Positions 51,604 to 60,489 of a DNA stretch of 64,000 bases are shown in pieces. The stretch comes from Scybalomonas sp905214925 (GTDB lineage: Bacteria; Bacillota; Clostridia; Lachnospirales; Lachnospiraceae), in NCBI GenBank assembly GCA_905214925.1, contig CAJMOB010000005.1, positions 83,031-147,030 of the forward strand, written 5' to 3'. The stretch's first letter is position 1. Each line of letters begins with the position of its first letter. The notes beneath the pieces are model-generated. The model made no database searches. It was not told the origin of the DNA and was given only the letters and a program-made list of their open reading frames with translations. The position numbers and the translations under genes were made by a program.

Positions 51604-52632
51604 TCACTTCACCTCCGGATATGTATCATATTTCACACAACGAACAAGATGCCCTTTGCCTACTTCATAAGTTGGAATGACTTTGCCTCTGCATTTATCC
51701 GTACATTCTGGACAACGATCGGCAAATTCACACCCTACCTTTAAATCAGCTGGGTTTGGTGTGGAGCCAGGAATCGTTTCTAACTTTTGTCCATTGGCAA
51801 GCCCTAGCACCGGTACACTTCTTAACAAGGCTTTTGTATAAGGATGGCTTGTTCGGTCAAAAATATCTTCAAGGCTTCCAAACTCAACCACTCTTCCCAT
51901 ATACATGACACACACTTCATCCGCCATCTCTGCTACAAGCCCCATATTATGTGTGATTAAAATAATGGACTTTCCTTCCTTTATTTGCAATTCTTTTAAT
52001 AAATCCATAATCTGTGCCTGAATCGTCACATCCAATGCGGTGGTCGGTTCATCACAGATAATCAATTCTGGATTGCATATCATGGCAATAGCAATGACGA
52101 CACGCTGTTTCATTCCACCAGAAAACTGATGAGGATAGCAGTTGATTCTCTCCTCTGGATCTGGAATCCCTAACTTTTTAAACATCTCAAGCACTCTTTC
52201 TCGCGCCTGTGCTTTTGTCATCCCTTTGTTATGCTGAAGCAGACCTTCTGCCACTTGATCTCCTACCTTATAAACGGGATTCAAACTAGACATGGGATCT
52301 TGAAAAACCATGGATAAATCCGCTCCACGAAGGGCTCTCATCTTCGCTCCATTTGGTTTATCGATCTGTTCTAAGTGATATTCCTCAATCTTATCCCCTC
52401 TTAGAGCGTTGTATTGAATATTATCCGCTTTTACAATAGCATTTTTTCCTGTAAAACGCATAATGGAATTCATTGTTACACTTTTTCCACAACCAGATTC
52501 CCCAACAACTGCCAATGTCTTTCCTCTTTTTAATTGAAAGGACACATCCTTTACAATCTTTATCTCTTTTTGATCAGAAATAAAAGATGTATTCAAATTT
52601 CTCACATCTAAAATAATTTCTCTTGTATCCAT
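51604..52632 (-). CDS. Oligopeptide-type ABC transporter ATP-binding protein (OppD-like), probable sialic acid uptake
   Basis: A 342-residue ATPase with Walker A GESGCGKSV, Q-loop VFQDPMSSLNPV, signature FSGGMKQRV, Walker B LIICDEPTTALD and switch LITHNMGLV. The C-terminal Cys-rich tail (CEFADRCPECTDKC) follows the OppD pattern. It begins 13 bases after the OppC-like gene and ends one base before the OppF-like gene. Cargo inferred from the operon. Confidence 0.9.
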   Translation of the reverse strand: MDTREIILDVRNLNTSFISDQKEIKIVKDVSFQLKRGKTLAVVGESGCGKSVTMNSIMRFTGKNAIVKADNIQYNALRGDKIEEYHLEQIDKPNGAKMRALRGADLSMVFQDPMSSLNPVYKVGDQVAEGLLQHNKGMTKAQARERVLEMFKKLGIPDPEERINCYPHQFSGGMKQRVVIAIAMICNPELIICDEPTTALDVTIQAQIMDLLKELQIKEGKSIILITHNMGLVAEMADEVCVMYMGRVVEFGSLEDIFDRTSHPYTKALLRSVPVLGLANGQKLETIPGSTPNPADLKVGCEFADRCPECTDKCRGKVIPTYEVGKGHLVRCVKYDTYPEVK

Positions 52633-52645
52633 CCTCTATTCTCCT

Positions 52646-53527
52646 TTATTGCTGTTTTGCATCCAATACATCACGTAATCCATCTCCTAAAAAGTTGATG
52701 GCAAGCACAAATAAACTGATAGCAAGTCCTGGAAATACCCAGATCCACCACTGATCCGTCACAATGGAAATAGACTTTGCTGCATTTAAAATATTTCCCC
52801 ATGTCGGTGTGCTATCCGCAACTCCCAGACCAATAAAAGATAAGGATGCCTCTTGTAAAATAAAAAATGCTACATTTGTTGTGGTGGATACGATAATAGG
52901 ACTCATAACATTTGGTAAAATCTGCTTAAACATAATGTTATTCCCACTCATTCCAAAGGCTTCACACACTTTTACATATGTTTCTCCTTTTAAACTCATG
53001 TATTCATTTCGAACCATACGAAACGTAGTCATCCATCCTGTCACAACAAAAATAAATAATAAGTTAGTAAGTCCTCTTTTATTCACAATGGCCACTAACA
53101 TCATAACAAGGACAAGCTGTGGAAATGCCTGAAAGATTTCAGAAACTCTAACAAGAATTGCATCTGTTTTTCCACCAAAAAATCCCGCAATAGCGCCGAG
53201 TACTGCACCAATAACAGAGCTTAATACGGCACAAAAAACACCAATTAAAATAGAATAACATCCGCCAATTAATACTCTTGCAAAAAGATCACGACCGATG
53301 GTATCGGTTCCAAACAAATGTCCATTCCCCGGCGCTTTTTTCATTTCCGTCAATACTGGCGTGTTATAATCCACACCTACAATCGCACCGATGATACAAG
53401 CTATCGTCATAAAAACTACGACCAAAAGACCTATGACTGCTAATTTATTTCTCATAAATTTACGCACATTCTTTTTAAATAAAGAAGAAGATGCTGTATT
53501 TTTTTGTTCTTGCAAATTCACTCTCAT
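52646..53527 (-). CDS. Oligopeptide-type ABC transporter permease (OppC-like)
   Basis: A 293-residue permease. The N-terminal OppC segment (NKLAVIGLLVVVFMTIACIIGAIVG) is followed by HLFGTDTIGRDLFARVLIGG, the typical OppC extracytoplasmic entry, and GETYVKVCEAFGMSGNNIMFKQILPNVMSPIIV, the ATPase-contact loop. It forms the membrane channel with the OppB-like subunit encoded 11 bases upstream. Confidence 0.92.
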   Translation of the reverse strand: MRVNLQEQKNTASSSLFKKNVRKFMRNKLAVIGLLVVVFMTIACIIGAIVGVDYNTPVLTEMKKAPGNGHLFGTDTIGRDLFARVLIGGCYSILIGVFCAVLSSVIGAVLGAIAGFFGGKTDAILVRVSEIFQAFPQLVLVMMLVAIVNKRGLTNLLFIFVVTGWMTTFRMVRNEYMSLKGETYVKVCEAFGMSGNNIMFKQILPNVMSPIIVSTTTNVAFFILQEASLSFIGLGVADSTPTWGNILNAAKSISIVTDQWWIWVFPGLAISLFVLAINFLGDGLRDVLDAKQQ

Positions 53528-53538
53528 GTCCCCCTTTT

Positions 53539-54498
53539 TTATTCACTTAAACGAACACGTGGATCTAATAGTGCATTGAATACGTCAACCATAAAGGAAC
53601 AAATCAACATCGTTCCTGCGATGATCATAGTCGTAACAAGCACGATTGGATAATCTCCTGAAACAATGGCATCTGTCATCGTTAAACCGATTCCTGGATA
53701 AGAAAAAACACTTTCAATGACAACAGAACCACCAACAAGCATTGGAATACGAAAAACTAAAATGACAAGAACTGGTTTCATAGCATTGCGAAACCCATGC
53801 TTTAAATACACTTTCCACTCTGGAATGCCTTTACTTCTTGCTGTTTTTATGTAATCACAATTTAAAACATCAAGCATTGTATTTCTCGCATAACGCATAA
53901 GCACCGCTACCATACCAATTGTTAAAGTAACAACAGGCAAGAACAAATGGAGAAACGCATCCATAAAAGGATTGGTAGCTTCTGGACTCACACGATTTCC
54001 AGATGGAAAAATACCAAGTTTAATTGCAAAAATCTGTATTAAAATAATGCCAACTAAAAACTGTGGAACAGCCTGTCCAAGCACTGCTAGCACGCGACCG
54101 ACATAGTCAATAATTCCATTTTGACGAATGGCGGATATAATACCAATTCCAATTCCTAAAATAGCAGAAAAGAATAAAGAATACCCTGCTAATTCAAATG
54201 TATAAGGGAGTCTCACACTGATAATGGAAGCAATAGAACTTCCATCAAAAGAATATCCTAGATCGCCTTGTAGGCAATTGATAAGCCAATGAAAATATTG
54301 CACAATTAAAGGATCATTTAACCCTAACGATTCTCTTAAAGCATCAATATTATCTTTATTAGAAGATAACACTTCTGGACTGACCATGAAGTTGATCGGG
54401 TCGATTCCCGTTAATTGTAAACCATAAAATACAATAAAACTAATGAGCAATAGCATTGGAATCATCATAAGTAATTTTTTTATAATATACTTAACCAT
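53539..54498 (-). CDS. Oligopeptide-type ABC transporter permease (OppB-like)
   Basis: A 319-residue permease starting MVKYIIKKLLMMIPMLLLISFIVF, the OppB opening. It has about six membrane segments and the contact loop YIKTARSKGIPEWKVYLKHGFRNAMKPVLV, followed by GGSVVIESVFSYPGIG, an OppB hallmark. Located between the binding protein and OppC-like genes. Confidence 0.93.
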   Translation of the reverse strand: MVKYIIKKLLMMIPMLLLISFIVFYGLQLTGIDPINFMVSPEVLSSNKDNIDALRESLGLNDPLIVQYFHWLINCLQGDLGYSFDGSSIASIISVRLPYTFELAGYSLFFSAILGIGIGIISAIRQNGIIDYVGRVLAVLGQAVPQFLVGIILIQIFAIKLGIFPSGNRVSPEATNPFMDAFLHLFLPVVTLTIGMVAVLMRYARNTMLDVLNCDYIKTARSKGIPEWKVYLKHGFRNAMKPVLVILVFRIPMLVGGSVVIESVFSYPGIGLTMTDAIVSGDYPIVLVTTMIIAGTMLICSFMVDVFNALLDPRVRLSE

Positions 54499-54597
54499 TT
54501 TTTCACCCCATTTTTAATTTCCATCTTTTGTTCAAGTGATTGATTACAACGTTAGAAAGTTGAATGGGGCTGTTTTACAGCCCCTATGTTTCAACGA

Positions 54598-56211
54598 TTA
54601 TTTCACTTCCCAATTTGCAAAATCTAAATCACACATATAAAGTGGATTACAGAATGTAACACCATCTGGCAGTGTCACATTTTTACTTGTGAATACATAA
54701 GTACCAACAGTGAAGACTGGCACTTTATACATTTTTTCTTGTTCTAAATCTTGTAATTGTTTATAAATTTCATTTCTTTTTTCTGTATCTGTTTCACTGG
54801 AAAGTTCTGCAATGAGTGCATCAAATGCGGTATCCCCACCAAAAATATTTTGGAATAATCCATCATTACTCATATACTCTACATACCATTCATCAATGGA
54901 GAAAGAGCTCTTTCCTTTGAATCCAATATCATAATCACGTGTTGTAAATAAATCTGTTGTACCATCGTTAGAAAGTGTTGCTTCCACTTTAAATCCAACT
55001 TGTTCTAAGTAATAAACAACGGTATTAATTAAGTCAATAGAAGTCTGATCGTTGTTATAATAACAAATTTTTAATGTGCGGTTTAAATCATAACCAGATG
55101 CTTTTAAATCCGCTTTTGCTTGTTCCACATCATATGAGTATTCAAATCCATTATACGCTGGATTATTATTTGGAACTCCACTATTTAAAACGGTTGCATT
55201 CGGATATAATCCTGCCAATGCGGTGCGATCAATGGCTTCTATAATCGCTTTACGCACTTCTTTATTCTGCATTGCTTCGTTTTCTTTTCCATCCACACCC
55301 TTCATATTGAAAATAAAGTATTTATAGAATAAAACGTCCACTTCATGGGTATCAAAATTATCCATTTTTTGTAAGCTTTCCACAAGGCTTGCATCATTTC
55401 CGAATACATAGTCTGTATTTCCAGCTTTGGCAGCTGTCACATAATCTGTAACGAAATAACAAATGATTTTAGAAATCTTAGGTTTTGTTCCTTCATAATT
55501 GTCATTTACTTTTAATGTGAAGTAGTTTCCTACGTTGAGTTCATCCATAGCATACATACCAGAAGTAACTGGTGATTTCCAAAATGCGTCAGAATCCAAT
55601 TTTAATGGATCGACATTTTCTAAACTGTGCTTAGGAAGAATTGCAAATTGTGCTAACACGTCAAGCATTGTAGCATATGGTTTAGAAAGTGTTAATGTGA
55701 TCGTCGTACCATCCACTTTTATTTCTTTAATATTTTGGAATGCAGATGTATAAATAGAATTGATAGTAGCTGTTTTTAATGCTGTTTCTATTGAAAACTT
55801 AACGTCTTCTGCGGTGAGATCCTCACCATCAGACCATTTTAATCCTTCTTTTAGATTAATGGTGTATACAAGCCCATCATCACTAATGGTATAATCCTTT
55901 GCTAAATCTGGCTCCACCTCTGTTAACGTGCTATCTGCGAGAAATAATCCCCGAAACATTAAGTTGGTTGCCATAATACGATTGTACCATGGAGTTGGAA
56001 TTTTATCGTCTGTTGTGGAACCATCCCCTGTTGTAACTGCTAATTTTAAAGTTCCCGCTTCTGCTTTTGATGCAGTAGCCTCTGCTGTCTTGGTACCTCC
56101 TCCTGTTGTACTTTCTTCATTCTTCTTTGAGCCTCCACACCCAGATAACGTTCCTAGTGTTAACATTGCTGCCAAACTGAGTGCAACAAATTTTTTCACT
56201 GTTTTTCTCAT
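54598..56211 (-). CDS. Oligopeptide-type substrate-binding lipoprotein (OppA/SatA-like)
   Basis: A 537-residue family 5 solute-binding protein. The signal peptide ends in the lipobox LSGC. LAKDYTISDDGLVYTINLKEGLKWSDGEDLTAEDVKFS is the standard family 5 opening, and PVTSGMYAMDELNVGNYFTLKVNDNYEG the next motif. It binds substrate outside the membrane for the OppBCDF-type channel. Peptides are the usual cargo of the family, but SatA of Haemophilus ducreyi binds sialic acid with the same fold, and the operon here supports that. It is followed by an almost 100-base gap before the OppB-like gene. Confidence 0.88.
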   Translation of the reverse strand: MRKTVKKFVALSLAAMLTLGTLSGCGGSKKNEESTTGGGTKTAEATASKAEAGTLKLAVTTGDGSTTDDKIPTPWYNRIMATNLMFRGLFLADSTLTEVEPDLAKDYTISDDGLVYTINLKEGLKWSDGEDLTAEDVKFSIETALKTATINSIYTSAFQNIKEIKVDGTTITLTLSKPYATMLDVLAQFAILPKHSLENVDPLKLDSDAFWKSPVTSGMYAMDELNVGNYFTLKVNDNYEGTKPKISKIICYFVTDYVTAAKAGNTDYVFGNDASLVESLQKMDNFDTHEVDVLFYKYFIFNMKGVDGKENEAMQNKEVRKAIIEAIDRTALAGLYPNATVLNSGVPNNNPAYNGFEYSYDVEQAKADLKASGYDLNRTLKICYYNNDQTSIDLINTVVYYLEQVGFKVEATLSNDGTTDLFTTRDYDIGFKGKSSFSIDEWYVEYMSNDGLFQNIFGGDTAFDALIAELSSETDTEKRNEIYKQLQDLEQEKMYKVPVFTVGTYVFTSKNVTLPDGVTFCNPLYMCDLDFANWEVK

Positions 56212-56325
56212 GATACTTCCTCCCTTTACATTTTTGATTGTTTGCTAAATCAAGTATGTTAATCTTAGCATTTGTGAAAATTATTTTTAATTTATATCTT
56301 TAACTATTCCAATTAGCAAAATCGA

Positions 56326-57243
56326 TTAACAAAATTTTTTGATTGTCTCTTTTATCATACTAGCTGCTTCTTTTGCAATCTCTTTATCTTCTTTTGTTAA
56401 GTTTGTCAATGGTTCTCGCACACCACCAATATCAAATCCTTCATTGATACGAAGAACTTCTTTAATCATTCCATACATATTTCCATGTCCAGAACATAAT
56501 TTATAAATGATTTCATTAATCGCATATTGAAGTTCACGAGCTTCTTCATTTTTGTGGGCTTTTACAAGCTCATCTGCTTTTAAGAATAATTCTGGCATCG
56601 CTCCATAAGTTCCTCCAATACCACCATCAGCACCCATCATGCGCCCACTAATAAATTGTTCATCTGGTCCGTTGAATACAACGAAATTCTCTCCACCTGC
56701 TGCTTTAAACATTTGGATATCCTGTACTGGCATAGAAGAGTTTTTTACACCGATTACGTTTTCATTTTTCTTCATCTCTTCTAATAAGCTCATACTTAAA
56801 GCCGTCCCTGCTAATTGAGGAATATTATAAATAATAAAGTCTGTATTTGGTGCTGCTTTGCTCATTGCATTCCAGTATTCCGCAATAGAGTATTCTGGAA
56901 GTCTAAAATAAATTGGAGGAATAGACGCGATAGCATCAACGCCTAAGCTCTCTGCATGTTTTGCTAATCGAACACTATCTTTTGTGTTATTACATCCAAC
57001 ATGAGCAATTACTGTTAATTTTCCTTTCGCTACTTCCATAATGCTTTCCAATGTTTTCATTCTATCTTCTACGCTCTGATAAATACATTCTCCTGAAGAA
57101 CCACAGGCATAGACACCTTTTACCCCTTTTTCAATGTAATATTCGGTTAATCTTTTTACTCTTTCTTCACTTACTTCTCCATTTTCATCATAGCAAGCAT
57201 AAAATGCTGGAATAACACCTCTGTACTTTTCTAAATTGCTCAT
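56326..57243 (-). CDS. nanA: N-acetylneuraminate lyase (DapA/NanA family)
   Basis: A 305-residue class I aldolase. GSSGE at 48-52 binds the carboxylate, Tyr139 (FIIYNIPQLAGT) is the proton relay, and Lys167 (VIGVKNSS) forms the Schiff base. Together with NanE, NagA and NagB it splits N-acetylneuraminate into ManNAc and pyruvate. I choose the ATG at 57243 after AAAGG; an upstream in-frame start would lie in non-conserved sequence. The operon supports NanA over dihydrodipicolinate synthase. Confidence 0.88.
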   Translation of the reverse strand: MSNLEKYRGVIPAFYACYDENGEVSEERVKRLTEYYIEKGVKGVYACGSSGECIYQSVEDRMKTLESIMEVAKGKLTVIAHVGCNNTKDSVRLAKHAESLGVDAIASIPPIYFRLPEYSIAEYWNAMSKAAPNTDFIIYNIPQLAGTALSMSLLEEMKKNENVIGVKNSSMPVQDIQMFKAAGGENFVVFNGPDEQFISGRMMGADGGIGGTYGAMPELFLKADELVKAHKNEEARELQYAINEIIYKLCSGHGNMYGMIKEVLRINEGFDIGGVREPLTNLTKEDKEIAKEAASMIKETIKKFC

Positions 57244-57326
57244 AATAAACCTTTCCTTTCTGCGGATTTCCGCTATCACTTCTTTTTTGTGATGAATAAA
57301 TATTTGAAAATAATATTTCATTTCTG

Positions 57327-58025
57327 TTATTTTTCTATTGAGTCGATTGCCTCTGTAAAGGATTTTGTAATCAGCTGAGGTCTTGTAATAATAGAGCCAA
57401 CGACTACGCTATAACAACCAAGTTCAATGACTCTTTTTGCTTTTTCAGGTGTGTTAATATTTCCTTCTGCAATCACCTTATGAGAGGATTTTTCTAAAAT
57501 TGTTCGGATAATTTCAAAGTCATTTTCCTCAATTTTCATCCCTTTACTCTGCTTTGTATATCCCACTAATGTAGTTCCAATAAAATCAAATCCTAATTCA
57601 TCCGCATGCAGTGCCTCTTCTACTGTTGAACAATCTGCCATTAACAGCTGATCTGGATATTTCAATCGAATCTCTTTATAAAACTCATCAATTGTAACCC
57701 CATTTGGCCGAAGATCACTTGTGGCATCCACAGCAATAATCTCTGGCTTCACCTCCATTAGCTCATCAATTTCTTTCATGGTAGGTGTAATATAAACCTT
57801 ACTGTCATCATAATCTCTTTTTACAATGCCGATCACTGGAAGATCTACATTTTTCTTAATTTCCAATATATCCTCTTTTGTATTGGCACGGATTCCCTTT
57901 GCCCCCCCTTCTTTTGCTGCTAACGCCATTCTTCCCATAATAAAGGAAGAATGAAGTGGTTCATGAGGAAGTGCCTGACAAGATACAATTAAATGACCTT
58001 TTAGCGCTTCTAAATAGTTTTCCAT
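57327..58025 (-). CDS. nanE: N-acylglucosamine-6-phosphate 2-epimerase
   Basis: A 232-residue TIM-barrel epimerase. LIVSCQALPHEPLHSSFIMGRMALAAKEGGAKGIRAN is the NanE N-terminal signature; VIGIVKRDY, EIIAVDATSDLRPNG and VIAEGNINTPEKAKRVIELGCYSVVVGSIITRP follow. It converts ManNAc-6-phosphate to GlcNAc-6-phosphate. It is the first gene of the long nan operon and follows a near-consensus promoter by 130 bases. Confidence 0.94.
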   Translation of the reverse strand: MENYLEALKGHLIVSCQALPHEPLHSSFIMGRMALAAKEGGAKGIRANTKEDILEIKKNVDLPVIGIVKRDYDDSKVYITPTMKEIDELMEVKPEIIAVDATSDLRPNGVTIDEFYKEIRLKYPDQLLMADCSTVEEALHADELGFDFIGTTLVGYTKQSKGMKIEENDFEIIRTILEKSSHKVIAEGNINTPEKAKRVIELGCYSVVVGSIITRPQLITKSFTEAIDSIEK

Positions 58026-58153
58026 ATAAGCCCGTCCTTTCGATTTCCATTCATTTTTAGTTTTTACTTTCGATTTTACTAAGCTGTTTTCTTTTCCATG
58101 AAGACAATACGTGAGAAATCCTCATCTTGTATTGCTCATCGGTTATTGATTTC

Positions 58154-58182
58154 ACTATAGCTAAATTGAATTCTAATTTCAA
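58154..58182 (-). promoter_or_regulatory. Promoter of the nan operon
   Basis: Minus-strand TTGAAA (58182-58177), 17-base spacer, TATAGT (58159-58154). The palindrome at 58198-58211 lies 16 bases upstream of its -35. Confidence 0.65.
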
Positions 58183-58197
58183 GCATTTTCCTATTTA

Positions 58198-58296
58198 TGA
58201 AATTACTTTCAAAACTTACGGAAAAAACTCTATTTTTTATCCAAATATTTAAGTATAAGTTTGTCGATTTTTCACAATCACTGAAAGTTATTTCAG
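58198..58296. promoter_or_regulatory. Two TGAAA-N4-TTTCA palindromes between the divergent nan and nag promoters
   Basis: TGAAA-TTAC-TTTCA at 58198-58211 and CTGAAA-GTTA-TTTCAG at 58281-58296 share half-sites and spacing. Each lies about 15 bases upstream of one -35 box, so the arrangement is mirror-like. This suits an activator bound at both divergent promoters, most likely the RpiR-type protein of the operon. The 492-base spacer has no reading frame I would call a gene. Confidence 0.58.
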
Positions 58297-58310
58297 AATC
58301 CCTTGATTTA

Positions 58311-58339
58311 TTGAAAATAAACCAAAGAAGTCCTATAAT
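58311..58339 (+). promoter_or_regulatory. Promoter of nagB-nagA
   Basis: Plus-strand TTGAAA (58311-58316), 17-base spacer, TATAAT (58334-58339). It predicts a leader of about 170 bases before nagB. Confidence 0.68.
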
Positions 58340-58380
58340 AAGGTTAATAGAAGAGTTCCTATACTATAATCAGATAGATG

Positions 58381-58425
58381 CTATTTTCTATGATAAGAAA
58401 TTTTATTTCCTATCGTAGAAAATAG
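58381..58425 (+). promoter_or_regulatory. Long hairpin in the nagB leader
   Basis: CTATTTTCTATGATAAGAAA and TTTCCTATCGTAGAAAATAG pair over about 20 positions with one G-U and one A-C. No T-tract follows, so it is not a terminator. It may affect mRNA stability or translation, or be a protein site. Confidence 0.55.
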
Positions 58426-58517
58426 TGTGCAAGCAGTTTACATAGTAAAATTTTCTTATTTATGTGTACGACGCATATTTTGTTATTACTTTCATTTTTA
58501 GAAAAGGAGATTTATTT

Positions 58518-59261
58518 ATGAGAATTATTGAAGCAAAAAACTATGAGGACATGAGCAAAAAAGCGGCAGAAATTATCGCTGCAAAAGTTGTTTTACATCC
58601 TAATTGCCTTTTAGGGCTTGCAACAGGATCTACACCGGTTGGTACTTATCAAAACTTAGTTAAAAAATATAACAACGACGAACTTGATTTTTCCAAAGTG
58701 CATTCTGTAAATTTAGACGAATACAAAGGATTATCAGGGGAACATGAACAAAGTTATCGTTACTTTATGAATACGAATTTCTTTGATCATATTAATATCG
58801 ATAAATCAAATACATTCGTTCCAGATGGTCTTACGGAAGATTCTTTAGAAGGTTGTAAACAATATAATGAATTATTACATTCTATGGGTGCTGTAGACCT
58901 TCAATTATTAGGAATCGGTGGCAATGGTCATATTGGTTTTAATGAGCCTTCCGATGAATTCAAAAAAGAAGTCCATTGTGTTCAATTAGCAGAAAGTACC
59001 GTAGAAGCAAATGCTAGATTTTTCGCTAGCAAAGAAGATGTTCCAAAATACGCTTATACTATGGGAATTGGCAACATTATGAGTGCCAAAACAATTTTAT
59101 TATTAGCCTCAGGAAAAGAAAAAGCAAATGCTATTTATGAATCCTTCTTTGGTCCTATTACACCAAAAGTACAAGGTTCTATTCTCCAACTACATCCAGA
59201 TGTTATTGTCATTGCAGATGAAGATGCTTTATCTGTTGCTAAAGAAAAAGGAGTGTTCTAA
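58518..59261 (+). CDS. nagB: Glucosamine-6-phosphate deaminase
   Basis: A 247-residue NagB. GLATGSTPVGTYQNL is the phosphate loop, VNLDEYKGLSGEHEQSYRYFMN has the catalytic Asp, and LGIGGNGHIGFNEP the ring-opening His region. It turns glucosamine-6-phosphate into fructose-6-phosphate and ammonia. The ATG at 58518 follows AAGGAG. The nagA gene starts two bases after its stop, so they form an operon divergent from nan. Confidence 0.95.
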   Translation: MRIIEAKNYEDMSKKAAEIIAAKVVLHPNCLLGLATGSTPVGTYQNLVKKYNNDELDFSKVHSVNLDEYKGLSGEHEQSYRYFMNTNFFDHINIDKSNTFVPDGLTEDSLEGCKQYNELLHSMGAVDLQLLGIGGNGHIGFNEPSDEFKKEVHCVQLAESTVEANARFFASKEDVPKYAYTMGIGNIMSAKTILLLASGKEKANAIYESFFGPITPKVQGSILQLHPDVIVIADEDALSVAKEKGVF

Positions 59262-59263
59262 CT

Positions 59264-60364
59264 ATGATCATTGAAAACGGACTTGTATTTCAAGAAGATG
59301 GTTCTTATAAACAAGAACCTGTATATATTGAAAATCATAAAATCGTATCTTCTATTGATGAAGTAATCGATCGCACTACCATCGATGCAACAGGTTTAAA
59401 AGTTATCCCTGGGCTTATCGATATTCATAGCCATGGGGCATTTGGACACGATTTTTCCGATGCAGATGTAGAAGGCTTAAAAACGATTTTAAAATATGAA
59501 AAAGCGCATGGCATCACTTCTTATTGCCCAACTTCTATGACCCTTGGAATCGATGTTTTAGAAGAAGTATTTGGAACAGCGAGTAAAGTAGGCACTGATC
59601 CTCTTGAAGCCACCATTGTTGGACTTAATATGGAAGGACCTTTTCTCGATCCAGAAAAGAAAGGCGCTCATTTAAGCAAATATATTGTGAACCTTTCTTC
59701 CGAATTTTTTGACCATTGCCAAAAAGCAAGCAATGGATTGATTAAATTAGTAACCGTTGCTCCAAATGCAAAAGGTGCTATGGAATTTATTCAAGAAAAA
59801 CATGGAGAAGTACATATTTCTCTTGGACATACGGCTGCTGACTATGATTGTTGTATAGAGGCATTTCAAGCAGGCGCTGATCATGTAACTCATCTTTTCA
59901 ATGCCATGCCAGCCTATTCCCATCGGGCTCCTGGATTAGTAGGTGCGGCTTGTGATGCTGAGCATAGTTATGTGGAACTGATTACCGATGGGATCCACAT
60001 TCATCCGAGCGTTGTTCGTTCCACCTTTAAAATGTTCCAAGATCGTGTTGTCTTAATTAGTGACTCTATGATGGCAACAGGAATGGAAAACGGCACTTAT
60101 GAATTAGGTGGACAGGAAGTTACTGTAACCGATGGAAAAGCGACTCTATCAAATGGCACAATTGCTGGTTCTGCTACAAACCTCTTTGACTGCATGAGAA
60201 AATCTATTTCTTTTGGAGTGCCAGAAAAAGAAGCGATTCTTGCAGCAACAAAAAATCCAGCTATGAGCATTGGAATTTTTGATACCGTTGGCTCTATCTC
60301 CGTTGGAAAACGTGCAGATATTCTTCTTGTAACAGAAGATTTTGAGTTAAAACAGGTAATTTAA
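59264..60364 (+). CDS. nagA: N-acetylglucosamine-6-phosphate deacetylase
   Basis: A 366-residue amidohydrolase. VIPGLIDIHSHGAFGHDFSD has the metal-binding His-X-His, GLNMEGPFLDPEKKGAH the metal Glu, HLFNAMPAYSHR substrate and metal His, and VLISDSMMATG the catalytic Asp. It removes acetate from GlcNAc-6-phosphate, the product of NanE, before NagB. Length and motif order are normal. Confidence 0.95.
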   Translation: MIIENGLVFQEDGSYKQEPVYIENHKIVSSIDEVIDRTTIDATGLKVIPGLIDIHSHGAFGHDFSDADVEGLKTILKYEKAHGITSYCPTSMTLGIDVLEEVFGTASKVGTDPLEATIVGLNMEGPFLDPEKKGAHLSKYIVNLSSEFFDHCQKASNGLIKLVTVAPNAKGAMEFIQEKHGEVHISLGHTAADYDCCIEAFQAGADHVTHLFNAMPAYSHRAPGLVGAACDAEHSYVELITDGIHIHPSVVRSTFKMFQDRVVLISDSMMATGMENGTYELGGQEVTVTDGKATLSNGTIAGSATNLFDCMRKSISFGVPEKEAILAATKNPAMSIGIFDTVGSISVGKRADILLVTEDFELKQVI

Positions 60365-60417
60365 GTGATAGCAACCACACTTGTATTTATTCCTTTCCTA
60401 TAAATACAAAGTAACAA

Positions 60418-60462
60418 AAAAGAAAACACCTAATACAATTTTTCTGTACTAGGTGTTTTCTT
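60418..60462. terminator. Bidirectional terminator between nagA and pullulanase genes
   Basis: AAAGAAAACACCTA and TAGGTGTTTTCTT form a stem of about 13 pairs, with A- and T-runs on both sides, between convergent genes. Confidence 0.85.
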
Positions 60463-60489
60463 ATCTTTTAGTAATGTAATACTAAAGAT

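Noticed and set aside
58197..58418. A 73-codon plus-strand frame in the nan-nag spacer
   Set aside because: It overlaps the nagB promoter and the leader hairpin, has no ribosome site, and matches no family that I know.
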